A stretch of DNA of 47,348 nt, taken from positions 1 through 47,348 of IMG/VR virus record IMGVR_UViG_3300029448_000074; one strand, 5' to 3'. A model generated the notes under the pieces. The model did not search any database, was not told where the DNA came from, and saw only the letters and a program-made list of their open reading frames with translations. This stretch comes from a virus. Shown here piece after piece: positions 26,033-34,483 of this stretch. Position 1 is the first letter of the stretch, and each line of letters starts with the position of its first letter. Position numbers and translations under genes: made by a program.

Positions 26033-27244
26033 TTATTTTCGTTTTTTAATTTTAAAACTACTCGCGCTACTTGCATCACTTGGCACCGCGCGCACAGTCC
26101 AACCATTTTGTGTTGTTACTTTTTCGTGTCCCCTTCTCGGGTCCATATCAACATTTTTGGTTCGAGCCATGCTATCTTTTATAGCGTCGGCTTTGCCTTG
26201 CTCGTAAAAGTGGTTAGCAATGGAATCAGCATTCATAGCTGTAAATAAAGATTTATGATAACCCTTAGCATCTGACATTTCATTTTTATCGTTCAAAAAC
26301 TTTTTGACGAAGTTATTAATATCGCTTTGGGTTGCCTTTACGTCTTCAGTATTCTTAATTTTAAACCTATACTTTTTGTCTCCAACAGAATAATCAAAAC
26401 CTTTGAAATCCTTATTAAAAACGTTACTAGTTTTATTTAAAAATATTTCTTTTTGCGAGGCAGCAGCTTTTGTCACTTCCTCGTTTTCTTTATTATAGCG
26501 ATTGAAAAAATCAACAGCTTGTTGCTGGTCTTCAGTTAAGTTAGATCCAGCTTTAATGTTTTCGTAATAATTAGCTTTTAACTTTTCAAGATGTTTTTTA
26601 GCTTTCGCTGCTTCTTCTTTAAAAGCTATTTTTGCTTTTCTAATATCTTTAGGTTCATCGAGCTCTTCGTCGTACGAGAAGTCTTCCATTAAAACTTCAA
26701 TATCTTCTTTATCTAAATGCGGTTTTGTTGTTTCGTAATACTCACGTATCAACTGCGCTTCATTTAATTTAGAATAATCTGTGTTTAACTTTACATAATC
26801 CTCAAGACTTCCGCCTGTGTCGTTCATAAACTCCACGACTTTTTGAATATTTTCGGGTAAGGGTTTTCCAGTGTCTTGTGCTTGTTGAATTTCTTCTTCA
26901 ACTGCTTCTTGCAATTCTTCTACTTGCTCCTGTACCTCTTCCTCAATTACTTCTTCTAATGCGCTTACCTCTTCTTCTTGGGTGTCCCGTATTTCTTCAA
27001 CCACTTCTTCGCCGTCTGGCGTGTCTTCGGATTCTCCGACAACAGCATCGCTGTCATCTGCGCTTTGCTCTTGAACGGCATCTTCTTTTGGTTTATTAAG
27101 TTTACCTAAATCTATTTTAATAGTGCCATCATCCGCGACTGATGCGCCGGTATCTGGCTTTTCTTCAACAACTTCATTTTCAGGAGTTGCTTGTTCTTGG
27201 GTTTCTTCTTGTACCTCTAGAACTTCTTCTGTGTTTTCTGACAT
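26033..27244 (-). CDS. Capsid scaffold-type protein (403 aa)
   Basis: The first 135 residues are extremely acidic, with long Glu/Gln/Val stretches (EVIEEEVQEQVEELQEAVEE). The middle is helical with alternating charges, and the C-terminus is strongly basic (SSFKIKKRK). An acidic coiled coil with a basic capsid-binding tail is the usual design of scaffold proteins that template procapsid assembly and then leave. It lies between portal and major capsid genes, the standard scaffold position. No protease motif was seen in it or next to it, so removal may not need cleavage. Confidence 0.82.
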   Translation of the reverse strand: MSENTEEVLEVQEETQEQATPENEVVEEKPDTGASVADDGTIKIDLGKLNKPKEDAVQEQSADDSDAVVGESEDTPDGEEVVEEIRDTQEEEVSALEEVIEEEVQEQVEELQEAVEEEIQQAQDTGKPLPENIQKVVEFMNDTGGSLEDYVKLNTDYSKLNEAQLIREYYETTKPHLDKEDIEVLMEDFSYDEELDEPKDIRKAKIAFKEEAAKAKKHLEKLKANYYENIKAGSNLTEDQQQAVDFFNRYNKENEEVTKAAASQKEIFLNKTSNVFNKDFKGFDYSVGDKKYRFKIKNTEDVKATQSDINNFVKKFLNDKNEMSDAKGYHKSLFTAMNADSIANHFYEQGKADAIKDSMARTKNVDMDPRRGHEKVTTQNGWTVRAVPSDASSASSFKIKKRK

Positions 27245-27277
27245 GATAAAATATTATATAATTATACATTACTATTA

Positions 27278-29704
27278 TTACTTAGGTTCAAAGGTTCCTA
27301 AGTCAAACCCTCCGCCAATTATATCGTTTCCGCCGGATTCGAAGTTTTTTGGTGGTGTATTGTTTTTTCTTTGCTCAATTAATTCGCTTTGCTGCGATGC
27401 TTCCATTTTTGAACGATCATCTTTGCGATCTTCTTTTGTGCTTTCGCGTTGCTTATATAGCTCAGTTTCCATACCTTTAAGCTGCATGTTGTAATCAAAC
27501 TCTTGTGCCATTAAAGCCTTTTTAGCCTCAACTTCAGCTTCTAATTTTTGTAGATCAAGCTGGCCTTCCAATTGTTTAAGCTGCGCTTTTTGCTGTGTTA
27601 TAGCTGCTTGCTTTTGCACTTCAGCTTGCGCTGCGACCTGCTGAGCCTGCGCGTTAGCTTGAGACTGTGCTTGAATGTTTTGTTGTTGAATAGCTTGATC
27701 GCGCTCTTGTTTTTTCTTACGCTTAATTTTTAGTAGCTGATTTGCTAACTTTAAATTTTGTACTTGGCGTATGTCAATGGCATCATCTAAGTCTATCAAA
27801 CCGGCTGACAATGCGGTTTGTATATTGTTTTCAAGCATTTGCTTTTCTTCCTCATCTGGCATAAGCGTTAAAAATATACCAAAATCGTATAAGTGCAAAT
27901 TATTCATTTCAGAAAGGGTAGCCACGTTATGCGCTCCTATCTTTTGTATAAACGATTCTCTTGCTGGCGAATACTCAATTATATCAGATATTCTAAGAGA
28001 CAAGCACTCTGCTAAGTGAGCCGTTATAAATAATCCAGCTTCCATTATGTGTCTCGTTGCGGTATTTGAATTTGCCGCTGCTATCTTTTGTATACCAACC
28101 AAAGCTTTACCGTCAGGCATACTACCATCTCTTGCTTCGTTTAATCCCGTTACATCACGGATCATTTGCAAATAATAGTTATACGTATTGATTAACGCCC
28201 CTAACTTGTTGCCACCACTACCGCTTGTAATTTCTTGTATAGGCACTTTGCCCGGGTTCATATCGCCGTCCTGCGTAAATGATCTTCCGATTACAGAACC
28301 TGTTTGGAAAAACATGTTTAATGCTTCTTGCGGATTATAATTTGTGCCATTGCCCAAATCTATTTCAGCCAATCCATCAGCATCAAGATAAACACCATCA
28401 GGTACCATTCTTGATAGCAGTTGCTGTAACTTTAAATGCGTTAGCTGGACCATATCAGCAAACCCCGTAATACGGCTTACTAATGATTCAATCCTGCCCT
28501 TGTACATTCTGGGAGCATTGATACTGTAATTCAATAATACTTTAGAACTATCGCTTTTTGGACGCATCATGTTTTTAGCTAGCTCCCATTTTAATAAGTA
28601 ATCAGTACCTAATATTAAAACACCCTCATATAATACTTCAAGTGATCTTGATAGTTTACCAAACTGTTGTTCTAACACTTCAACTGGTGGATCAAACTGA
28701 TCATCCCTGACTAATACCTTGGAAGCTCCTGTTGCGGTTTCTTTAATTTTATACACTTCGTTCATATAGGTTTTGTAATTAAAATACAAAACTTGAACAG
28801 TGTTAGAGTCGGACTCGTTATAATTAGACAACGACCTGTCGTAAAAGCCGTTATTTTGGTAACCTGTTTTAGATATTTTTTCTAAGTCCTCATTTGTTAA
28901 ATTAGGAAATTGTTTTTTAAGCTCATTAATATGTACTTCTTTTACTTCACCGCAATAGTAAATATCATCAAAAAACGGGGAGTCCGTATAAGACCATACT
29001 AAATTTGAAGGGTCAACATAATCTATTACCACACCCTCTGACTTTGTAAACCTATTTTTAACAGCCCCAATTCCTATGGTGGTTAAATCGTATACCACAC
29101 GTTTTTTTGTTAAATCGTAATGGTTACCCTCAAGCAATACATTTATAGCTTGCTCTTCCGCAATTTCTACAGCCTGCTTATAAGTAAGCTGCATATGCAC
29201 GTCTAACTCCTCCTGTGTTTCTGGTAAAGTCTCAGGTTGGTTTTCGTATAAGTTAACGCCAAAGTTATCTTTAGCAAAATCGTTTAACTCTTTAGTTTGT
29301 ATATCTCTAATTATACTAGCTAAATATTCTGTTCGCTTTGCTACTCCATAAGGATCTTGCGAATACGCTTTTATATCAAATGCTCTTTCAGATATGCCAT
29401 TAACTACTATATCTACAAACTTGGGTATAATTGGTACTGGCTTCCAATCTATATTTAAATATGATAAATCGCCATTAATAGATAACTCATCTTTATATTT
29501 TTGTACAGACTGTTCACCTCTAGCATATAATCTTAATCTATGAAATGTATTTTGATTACTTTTATATCTATTAGTACCAGAATCGGATTTAAACCATTCA
29601 TCTTGAATCGCCCTACCAACTCTTAAACCGTATTCAGGCGAAAGCTTTTCAGCATCGCTAGCAACTTGGCTTGGAAAAAAACTATTTATAACTGACTCAG
29701 CCAT
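27278..29704 (-). CDS. Portal protein (808 aa)
   Basis: Twelve copies normally form the DNA gate at one capsid vertex. Diagnostic parts are the N-terminal helical region (PEYGLRVGRAIQDEW, FHRLRLYARGEQS) and the clip/wing region with WKPVPIIPKFVDIVVNGISE. A stem region has EQAINVLLEGNHYDLTKKR and VVYDLTTIGIGAVKNRFTKS. The C-terminus, about 150 residues, is a very long Gln/Ala/Lys-rich coiled coil that would form the barrel. The length is close to the large portals of crAss-like phages. It is separated from the terminase gene by four bases and followed by the scaffold gene, the classical packaging order. Confidence 0.88.
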   Translation of the reverse strand: MAESVINSFFPSQVASDAEKLSPEYGLRVGRAIQDEWFKSDSGTNRYKSNQNTFHRLRLYARGEQSVQKYKDELSINGDLSYLNIDWKPVPIIPKFVDIVVNGISERAFDIKAYSQDPYGVAKRTEYLASIIRDIQTKELNDFAKDNFGVNLYENQPETLPETQEELDVHMQLTYKQAVEIAEEQAINVLLEGNHYDLTKKRVVYDLTTIGIGAVKNRFTKSEGVVIDYVDPSNLVWSYTDSPFFDDIYYCGEVKEVHINELKKQFPNLTNEDLEKISKTGYQNNGFYDRSLSNYNESDSNTVQVLYFNYKTYMNEVYKIKETATGASKVLVRDDQFDPPVEVLEQQFGKLSRSLEVLYEGVLILGTDYLLKWELAKNMMRPKSDSSKVLLNYSINAPRMYKGRIESLVSRITGFADMVQLTHLKLQQLLSRMVPDGVYLDADGLAEIDLGNGTNYNPQEALNMFFQTGSVIGRSFTQDGDMNPGKVPIQEITSGSGGNKLGALINTYNYYLQMIRDVTGLNEARDGSMPDGKALVGIQKIAAANSNTATRHIMEAGLFITAHLAECLSLRISDIIEYSPARESFIQKIGAHNVATLSEMNNLHLYDFGIFLTLMPDEEEKQMLENNIQTALSAGLIDLDDAIDIRQVQNLKLANQLLKIKRKKKQERDQAIQQQNIQAQSQANAQAQQVAAQAEVQKQAAITQQKAQLKQLEGQLDLQKLEAEVEAKKALMAQEFDYNMQLKGMETELYKQRESTKEDRKDDRSKMEASQQSELIEQRKNNTPPKNFESGGNDIIGGGFDLGTFEPK

Positions 29705-29708
29705 ATGT

Positions 29709-31919
29709 TTATTTTATTATTTCCGATATTGAACCGGCGTTTTTATATTTTGCAATATGTATATTTAACTTAGGTTTTTGCGCTTTTGGGTTTGGTCTGT
29801 ATAGATGTCTATTACAGGCCATTATTGCTAACCCTGAGCTAATAGCCGCATCAAATTTTGTTCTTTTGTTTATATCAAACTTGGCCCAATCGTTTAAGGT
29901 TTCGCTAAAATACATCGAACCGTATTGGCCATCATTAGTAATACCAACGTGGTTTTGTATATAGGTTTCAATAGCAGCCGCATGGGCTTGCTTTATATCT
30001 TCAGAAGAGTTAGGTATACCACCTATTTCTTTTTCTGTAACGGATAATTTTGTATATGTTTTATCAGGGCGATTCATAGAGTAACCTCTATATCCTCTAC
30101 GCTTTAAGTAATACAATAATCTTGGTTTATTGTTTTCACAAAGAATAGGCATACCGTAAAATACTAAAGCCATAAGCACATCTTCAAAAAACATTTCAGC
30201 TGTTTGTGGTCTTGCTACATATTCTAAAAAAAACGTATTTGACGGCGCGTCCTCCATACTAAAAGTAGTAAGCCCGTGCAACGCCCCTTTGGATCCTTTG
30301 CCATCAGTAGTTCCTGATATATCGTAACTATCACAGCCAAATGCACCTATATGATCATTAGCAGGGTATCTTATACCATTTTTAATTACTTGTTTATTTT
30401 GTAAACCAACTTTTGGCACCCAAGAAACTTTAAATCTTCCATTTGGGTTTGGGCTAAACATTACTTTTGAGTCTTTAACTCCATGCTCCCAATTAAAACT
30501 GCCCGTTGTTACAACACCTGTACTTTTTAAGTCTTCGTTGTAATCTATTTGTTCGTATATTTTAACTAAATTAAATATACTATTTTTAGTTTCATCCCTA
30601 AACGCGTGCTCTTCTGTACGCGGAAACTGCCTGTAGAACTCATTTAAAGCGTCCTGGTCACCTCTTAATCCTTCTACCTCATTGTCCCAATGTTCGATGA
30701 CGCCAACTTCGATAGCATCTCCGTATGGGCCAACGCAATCTTCTGATGGGGTTTCGAATACAGGCATCCCATAAGAATCAATGAATCCTTCGTAGTTCCA
30801 TTCCATAGGTATGAACAAAGAATATAATCCTGACTTAGTTTGTCCATTACGATTTCTTTTTGTAACGTTTGAATCATTGTATAGTTTTTTAAAGTTTTCA
30901 CCACCTTTATCTAATGCGTTTGATGTTGATCCCATCATACATTTTCCAATGATTCTACTACCTAACCTTAATGTAGTTTTTGTTACACGCCAGTTATTTA
31001 ATATGTTATCTGGTCTTTCCCACTTACCACTTTCATCGTGTACTAACAGCTTTAGTTTTTCACCATCGTAACTGTTGTCACCTGTGTTTTTCCAGTCAAT
31101 AGTTGTATCTAATCCTTCTAGCAGCTCTTGGTCTTGCTTATTTTGTATAGACTTTCTTGTAAGCCTTGAAGCTGGTATTCTATATGCCAATTCTGTTTTT
31201 GGCCGATCCATACCATCTTGTATTGGTTTAAAGAAAAACGGATAGTTTACAGATATTGGTACTACCTTGTCGGTAAACATTTTTTTAGCGTCAGAACCGG
31301 ACTTTGATAATATGCCAAATCGCGCATCGCTTGATATTGTGGCCATGTTAACGGTCTCGCCACTTGCCATGAACGAAAATCCTGAACGTCTATTCTTGAG
31401 GTAACACATACCGTAGCATCTCTGGTCTGCTTTGCAAGCTTCCCAAAAGATGAAGAATAATCTGTTTGCTTCCCTAAATTCTGGGTGCCCAACGTCAATT
31501 TTAGACCACTGCAGGTACATAAAGTGAGTACCAGTAATGTAAGTACCCACACCTTTATTATTGAACCAATGGCCTTCTTCGCGGCGTCTGAACTGTTCAT
31601 CTATATATTGTTCCCATTTTTCTTTAAAGTCATCGGGATAATCTCGCCATTCAAAAACGCTTTGTATGCGTTTTAATTCTTTTGGCAACTCCTCAACAAC
31701 CCATTTGTCATTAGATTTATCTATTTTAGCAGGTGTTTTTGGCAGAGCAACTTTTAAATTTTGTATATTATAAATTTCCCCTATTTGTCCTGTCTTGCTT
31801 ATAACAATAATGTCGTGCTCTTTGTTATAACCATACTTCCACTTTTTACCTCTATTTAACCTAGTTATTGTAGTTTGCTTTATAGGCGTCACTACACTAT
31901 ATAAACTTTGCTGATACAT
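29709..31919 (-). CDS. terL: Terminase large subunit (736 aa)
   Basis: The ATPase motor and headful or cos nuclease that packages DNA. The ATPase has a non-canonical Walker A (KNRRSGFSF, Lys175-Phe183) and a clear Walker B (LKLLVHDESGKW, Asp295-Glu296). The nuclease domain shows FGCDSYDISGTTDGKGSKGA with Asp530 and Asp533, and a later acidic site CENNKP. Conserved blocks such as YITGTHFMYLQWSKIDVGHP and NRLFFIFWEACKADQRCYGM resemble terminases of crAss-like and Cellulophaga podoviruses, from memory. The ATG overlaps the stop of the preceding small gene. All catalytic motifs are present, so the protein appears functional. Confidence 0.92.
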   Translation of the reverse strand: MYQQSLYSVVTPIKQTTITRLNRGKKWKYGYNKEHDIIVISKTGQIGEIYNIQNLKVALPKTPAKIDKSNDKWVVEELPKELKRIQSVFEWRDYPDDFKEKWEQYIDEQFRRREEGHWFNNKGVGTYITGTHFMYLQWSKIDVGHPEFREANRLFFIFWEACKADQRCYGMCYLKNRRSGFSFMASGETVNMATISSDARFGILSKSGSDAKKMFTDKVVPISVNYPFFFKPIQDGMDRPKTELAYRIPASRLTRKSIQNKQDQELLEGLDTTIDWKNTGDNSYDGEKLKLLVHDESGKWERPDNILNNWRVTKTTLRLGSRIIGKCMMGSTSNALDKGGENFKKLYNDSNVTKRNRNGQTKSGLYSLFIPMEWNYEGFIDSYGMPVFETPSEDCVGPYGDAIEVGVIEHWDNEVEGLRGDQDALNEFYRQFPRTEEHAFRDETKNSIFNLVKIYEQIDYNEDLKSTGVVTTGSFNWEHGVKDSKVMFSPNPNGRFKVSWVPKVGLQNKQVIKNGIRYPANDHIGAFGCDSYDISGTTDGKGSKGALHGLTTFSMEDAPSNTFFLEYVARPQTAEMFFEDVLMALVFYGMPILCENNKPRLLYYLKRRGYRGYSMNRPDKTYTKLSVTEKEIGGIPNSSEDIKQAHAAAIETYIQNHVGITNDGQYGSMYFSETLNDWAKFDINKRTKFDAAISSGLAIMACNRHLYRPNPKAQKPKLNIHIAKYKNAGSISEIIK

Positions 31920-32194
31920 TATTTAGATCTTTTTTCTGCAAAGCCTGAAAAGGTTTTCTTTTTTTCCTCTTCTTTAGGTTTGTTATCAAGTATAGCCTCT
32001 TCTTCCTGAATACGTGTTAATATTTCAAACGCATCAAATATAGCTAGTTTTTTTGTAGCGGCTGCGTTTTTAAGTCTATCAGCAGATATATCATCGTCTG
32101 AATCTACAATAGCTTCTTTAGCTACTTTAATTAACTCCTCAACCGCTTTGTGCCCAGCTTGGATTATACTCTTCTTCGTTTCCTTGATATTCAT
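31919..32194 (-). CDS. Putative terminase small subunit (91 aa)
   Basis: An all-helical charged protein: MNIKETKKSIIQAGHKAVEE, then a helix with DISADRLKNAAATKKLAIFD and an acidic, Lys-rich C-terminal tail. The size is right for a small terminase that recognises the packaging start site, and it directly precedes terL with a one-base stop/start overlap. No clear helix-turn-helix is visible, so the call rests mainly on position. Its first 56 bp overlap, in another frame, the 3' end of the tandem GroES-like gene. Confidence 0.55.
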   Translation of the reverse strand: MNIKETKKSIIQAGHKAVEELIKVAKEAIVDSDDDISADRLKNAAATKKLAIFDAFEILTRIQEEEAILDNKPKEEEKKKTFSGFAEKRSK

Positions 32195-32738
32195 ATTTAA
32201 TTGTAATTAGATTGGTTGGAACACGATATAACTTTTCTTTATTAATTAAAAACTCATATTCTGCACCGGGCTTAAACCCGATTAAGTCGCCTTCTTCAGC
32301 TTCTTTTAAACCAGGGTCTTTATACTTTAGTACGCCTATTAATGGTTTTTCAAAATCAATAGAAAACATTTTGTCTTCTTTAATAGGTTTTACAAAATTA
32401 AAACCATTTAGCGGAATCCACTTTATTATATGCTTATATGCAAATATCTGGTCAGGAGATACGAAGTACATGTTATCCTTATAAAAACTTTTGCTATTTT
32501 TTTCAACGCCTCTAATATCCCTAAAGCATCTAAAAACGTTATGATGTAATATAACTTCGTCTCCAACACATATGCCGGTATCATTATCTTTAGGTGTGGC
32601 CATTACAATACCAACTCTTGAAACAAAGTTATGGTTTTGTAATTCCGTATTTAATATCAGGTCTTTGCCATCAACAGTTTTTGTGTTCGTGTACCTATCA
32701 TTTTTAGGTGTTACAACAAAATCAAAAACCCCATTCAT
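32139..32738 (-). CDS. Tandem GroES-like (Cpn10-fold) protein (199 aa)
   Basis: The first half (about residues 1-105) can be laid over GroES: FDFVVTPKNDRY for the first strand, a loop with DGKDLILN like the mobile loop, VGIVMATP like the 'GEVLAVG' strand, CVGDEVILHHNVF like 'VGDIVIF', and MYFVSPDQIFAYK like the closing 'LIMSESDILAIV'. The second half repeats the layout: FVKPIKE, LIGVLKYK, EEGDLIGFKPGAEYEFLI and YRVPTNLITIKYE. Two Cpn10-type folds in one chain would make a pseudo-dimer. It could cap the phage GroEL or the host chaperonin, or be a structural protein using the same fold. It starts within a TAATG overlap and lies just upstream of the terminase genes. Confidence 0.65.
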   Translation of the reverse strand: MNGVFDFVVTPKNDRYTNTKTVDGKDLILNTELQNHNFVSRVGIVMATPKDNDTGICVGDEVILHHNVFRCFRDIRGVEKNSKSFYKDNMYFVSPDQIFAYKHIIKWIPLNGFNFVKPIKEDKMFSIDFEKPLIGVLKYKDPGLKEAEEGDLIGFKPGAEYEFLINKEKLYRVPTNLITIKYEYQGNEEEYNPSWAQSG

Positions 32739-32980
32739 TAGTAATCGATATTATATTCAATAGCTATTGCCATATTTTTATTAAAATCTTTCCAAGGTAT
32801 AACGTCTTCGCCTTTTTGAATATAGATAGAATACTTTTCTTCTTCCTCTATAATATTAACTATAGTATGACCGCCATACACTTCCTGTCCAACAGCATAG
32901 TGCATGGCGTCATTTTTATAGTCTTTACCTATACTAATCTTCCTTAGCAGGTTCACGTAGTTCACCGGTATTAATATCAA
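32738..32980 (-). CDS. Small phage protein, unknown (80 aa, start uncertain)
   Basis: The recognisable part starts at about residue 16 (ISIGKDYKNDAMHYAVGQEV) and runs to IPWKDFNKNMAIAIEYNIDY. Strands around VGQEVYGGHTIVNIIE suggest a small beta domain. With the ATG at 32980 the first 47 bp overlap the end of the gene upstream. The encoded first 15 residues look unlike the rest, so a later, non-ATG start (the Ile codon at residue 16, directly after the upstream stop region) is possible. Its stop overlaps the next start in TAATG. Function is unknown. Confidence 0.62.
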   Translation of the reverse strand: MILIPVNYVNLLRKISIGKDYKNDAMHYAVGQEVYGGHTIVNIIEEEEKYSIYIQKGEDVIPWKDFNKNMAIAIEYNIDY

Positions 32981-33176
32981 TCACTTTGTCGCCATATTTT
33001 TCCTGCAACTCTTTTTGTTGCTCGTCAAGTTTTGTTTTCACTTGCGCAAATGTATGCAGCAACTCGTGCTTTTGTAATTCTAATCCGCCGATCTGTGATT
33101 GAACACTATTTAACTGCGTAATAATGTTTTTTAGAACTTCTAGTTCTTCTGCTGTTAACTTTTCTGTTTTTGCCAT
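32934..33176 (-). CDS. Small coiled-coil protein (80 aa)
   Basis: Almost entirely a predicted coiled coil: EELEVLKNIITQLNSVQSQI, then a GLELQKHELLH segment and a second Lys/Glu/Gln-rich helix, closed by VIDINTGELREPAKED. A helical hairpin with a short acidic tail is likely. There is no membrane segment. Very similar short coiled coils are common in phages near lysis or packaging genes. It lies between the 3-TM holin gene and the GroES-like gene. It could be a spanin-like or scaffold accessory, but the absence of a signal or lipobox argues against spanin. Function is unknown. Confidence 0.65.
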   Translation of the reverse strand: MAKTEKLTAEELEVLKNIITQLNSVQSQIGGLELQKHELLHTFAQVKTKLDEQQKELQEKYGDKVIDINTGELREPAKED

Positions 33177-33186
33177 TTAATTTAAT

Positions 33187-33585
33187 TTAATTGTTATTGC
33201 TGGATTTTTTTGCTTTTTCCCAGGTACGCCCAACAAAATACGCCCCGTAAACTGTTATTAATAAAGATTGAAAAATTGGTATATAGTCTTCTGCTATTTT
33301 AAACTCCCCTATATTGCCATCAAAGAAACATAGCGCTGTAAAGATAACAGTTAAATATATAAGAACCATAGGTCTTATGTTTTTAGATAAAAACGAATCT
33401 GAATTCATATCCGCTTGCCATCTTGCTGTTACTTGTTCTTGCGCTTCTTTATCTGCTTTTTCTAGTATCTCAGTTATTAATCGCTGAGCTTCTAATTTTT
33501 CTTCTTTAGTTGTAGTTAATTTATCAATGACATCACCGACTTCTTTAATTACACCACCGGTAAGCCATTCCCATATTTTTTTCAT
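33187..33585 (-). CDS. Holin, 3-TM type (gene-transfer-release holin family) (132 aa)
   Basis: The N-terminus is an amphipathic, charged helix pair (GGVIKEVGDVIDKLTTTKEE; EAQEQVTARWQADMNSDSFL), followed by SKNIRPMVLIYLTVIFTALC and FQSLLITVYGAYFVGRTWEK as membrane segments. This layout, with 'W..D...DS...RP' before the first span and a 'G.YF.GRTWEK' ending, matches the Holin_3TM family. Its start overlaps the stop of the 144-residue gene by one base. It is about 31 kb from the endolysin gene, unlike most lysis cassettes, so it may work with, or regulate, the 51-residue membrane protein next to the endolysin. Confidence 0.8.
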   Translation of the reverse strand: MKKIWEWLTGGVIKEVGDVIDKLTTTKEEKLEAQRLITEILEKADKEAQEQVTARWQADMNSDSFLSKNIRPMVLIYLTVIFTALCFFDGNIGEFKIAEDYIPIFQSLLITVYGAYFVGRTWEKAKKSSNNN

Positions 33586-34019
33586 TACTTACTATAGTCA
33601 TTATTTTTAGCCATTGCTTTTGGCATATAGCTTTTACCTATTCCTTTAGGCCCTTTTTTATCTTGGTCTGCTTTTATAGCTGCCGTAAAACCCGGGTTCA
33701 ATTCCCCTTTATCCGCCTTATCTTGTAATGTTGAGTTGAATTTAACGGGTGCTTTTGGAGACTTATCTTCATCCTCCGAAGACTTAGGATCGCCCGAAGA
33801 ATTTTTTGGATTACGAGTATTATCAGGGCCCTCGCCACCTGGCATAGAGCTGCGTATATCTACAAACCTACTGTTTTCAGCACCAGACATTAAACTGGTG
33901 TCTGCATCGTAATCTACTTGCTTTGCGGCAGATCCAATATCTAGTAAAGGCTCTTGTACTTTCATTCCCTTATTTGTGGAATGTTGAATTCTTGCTGTAA
34001 TTGGTTTATTATATCCCAT
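33585..34019 (-). CDS. Polar low-complexity phage protein, unknown (144 aa)
   Basis: Begins MGYNKPITARIQHSTNKGMK, which I recall as a conserved opening in other marine phage proteins, followed by VQEPLLDIGSAAK. The middle is disordered and rich in Ser, Asp, Pro and Lys (NPKNSSGDPKSSEDEDKSPK). The C-terminus contains GELNPGFTAAIKADQDKKGP. No membrane span or catalytic motif is visible. It lies in the run of small genes ahead of packaging. A virion-internal or assembly role is possible but cannot be shown from the sequence. Confidence 0.65.
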   Translation of the reverse strand: MGYNKPITARIQHSTNKGMKVQEPLLDIGSAAKQVDYDADTSLMSGAENSRFVDIRSSMPGGEGPDNTRNPKNSSGDPKSSEDEDKSPKAPVKFNSTLQDKADKGELNPGFTAAIKADQDKKGPKGIGKSYMPKAMAKNNDYSK

Positions 34020-34023
34020 TGTT

Positions 34024-34179
34024 TTATTTTTTATAAGGAAACATTTTGTTTAATTTTTCTTTACGATGCTGACATCCACAGGGTATGTTTAAACCCTCGG
34101 ACACTTTATCGACTACAGTCTTAATACCTGTAGCTTTAGTAATTTTTTCAACTGTATCGCCTAGACCTTGTGATTTCAT
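34024..34179 (-). CDS. Small Cys-containing phage protein (51 aa)
   Basis: A 51-codon frame in the 164-bp gap between its neighbours: it starts MKSQGLGDTVEKITKATGIK, continues TVVDKVSEGLNIPCGCQHRK and ends EKLNKMFPYKK. The 'GLGDT(V/I)EKITKATGIK...CGC..RKEKLNK.FPY' pattern is a short conserved phage protein type I remember from Bacteroidota and marine phages. That is strong support that the frame is real. CGCQH could bind a metal with a partner. The gaps to the next genes are four bases on each side, consistent with a tight operon. Function is unknown. Confidence 0.8.
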   Translation of the reverse strand: MKSQGLGDTVEKITKATGIKTVVDKVSEGLNIPCGCQHRKEKLNKMFPYKK

Positions 34180-34183
34180 AATA

Positions 34184-34480
34184 TTAGCATTTCCATCTAC
34201 GCCGTGCAGCGCAGATTCTTTTCTTTGGAGTTTTTGAGCAGTTTATGCCATGCTGCTTCATTTGGCCTTTTGATCTTGCACAATATGATGTACGTCTTTT
34301 ACCACCACCTGGCTGCGGTGCTTTAAGATTACCACCGGTTTGTTTATTGTATGCTTTTCTTCCGGCTTCAGTCATTCCAGCACCTTCTTTAGCCGTTAAG
34401 AAATGACGCCCTTTTCCTTTTGTAGTCTTACGGAGCTTTTGCACCATAGAGCTTACTTCTGGCTGTACATATCCTGGCAT
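34184..34480 (-). CDS. Small basic Cys-rich phage protein (98 aa)
   Basis: Contains the stretch LTAKEGAGMTEAGRKAYNKQ followed by TGGNLKAPQPGGGKRRTSYC and ARSKGQMKQHGINC, ending in AARRRWKC. This 'KEGAGMT..GR.AYN..TGGNLKAP.P...KR..S(F/Y)CARS.GQ' block is widespread in marine phages and some large DNA viruses (I associate it with DUF6321, from memory). The basic charge and four Cys suggest a small DNA-binding or zinc-stabilised domain. It is one of several small basic proteins in this block with unknown function. Confidence 0.75.
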   Translation of the reverse strand: MPGYVQPEVSSMVQKLRKTTKGKGRHFLTAKEGAGMTEAGRKAYNKQTGGNLKAPQPGGGKRRTSYCARSKGQMKQHGINCSKTPKKRICAARRRWKC

Positions 34481-34483
34481 AAC

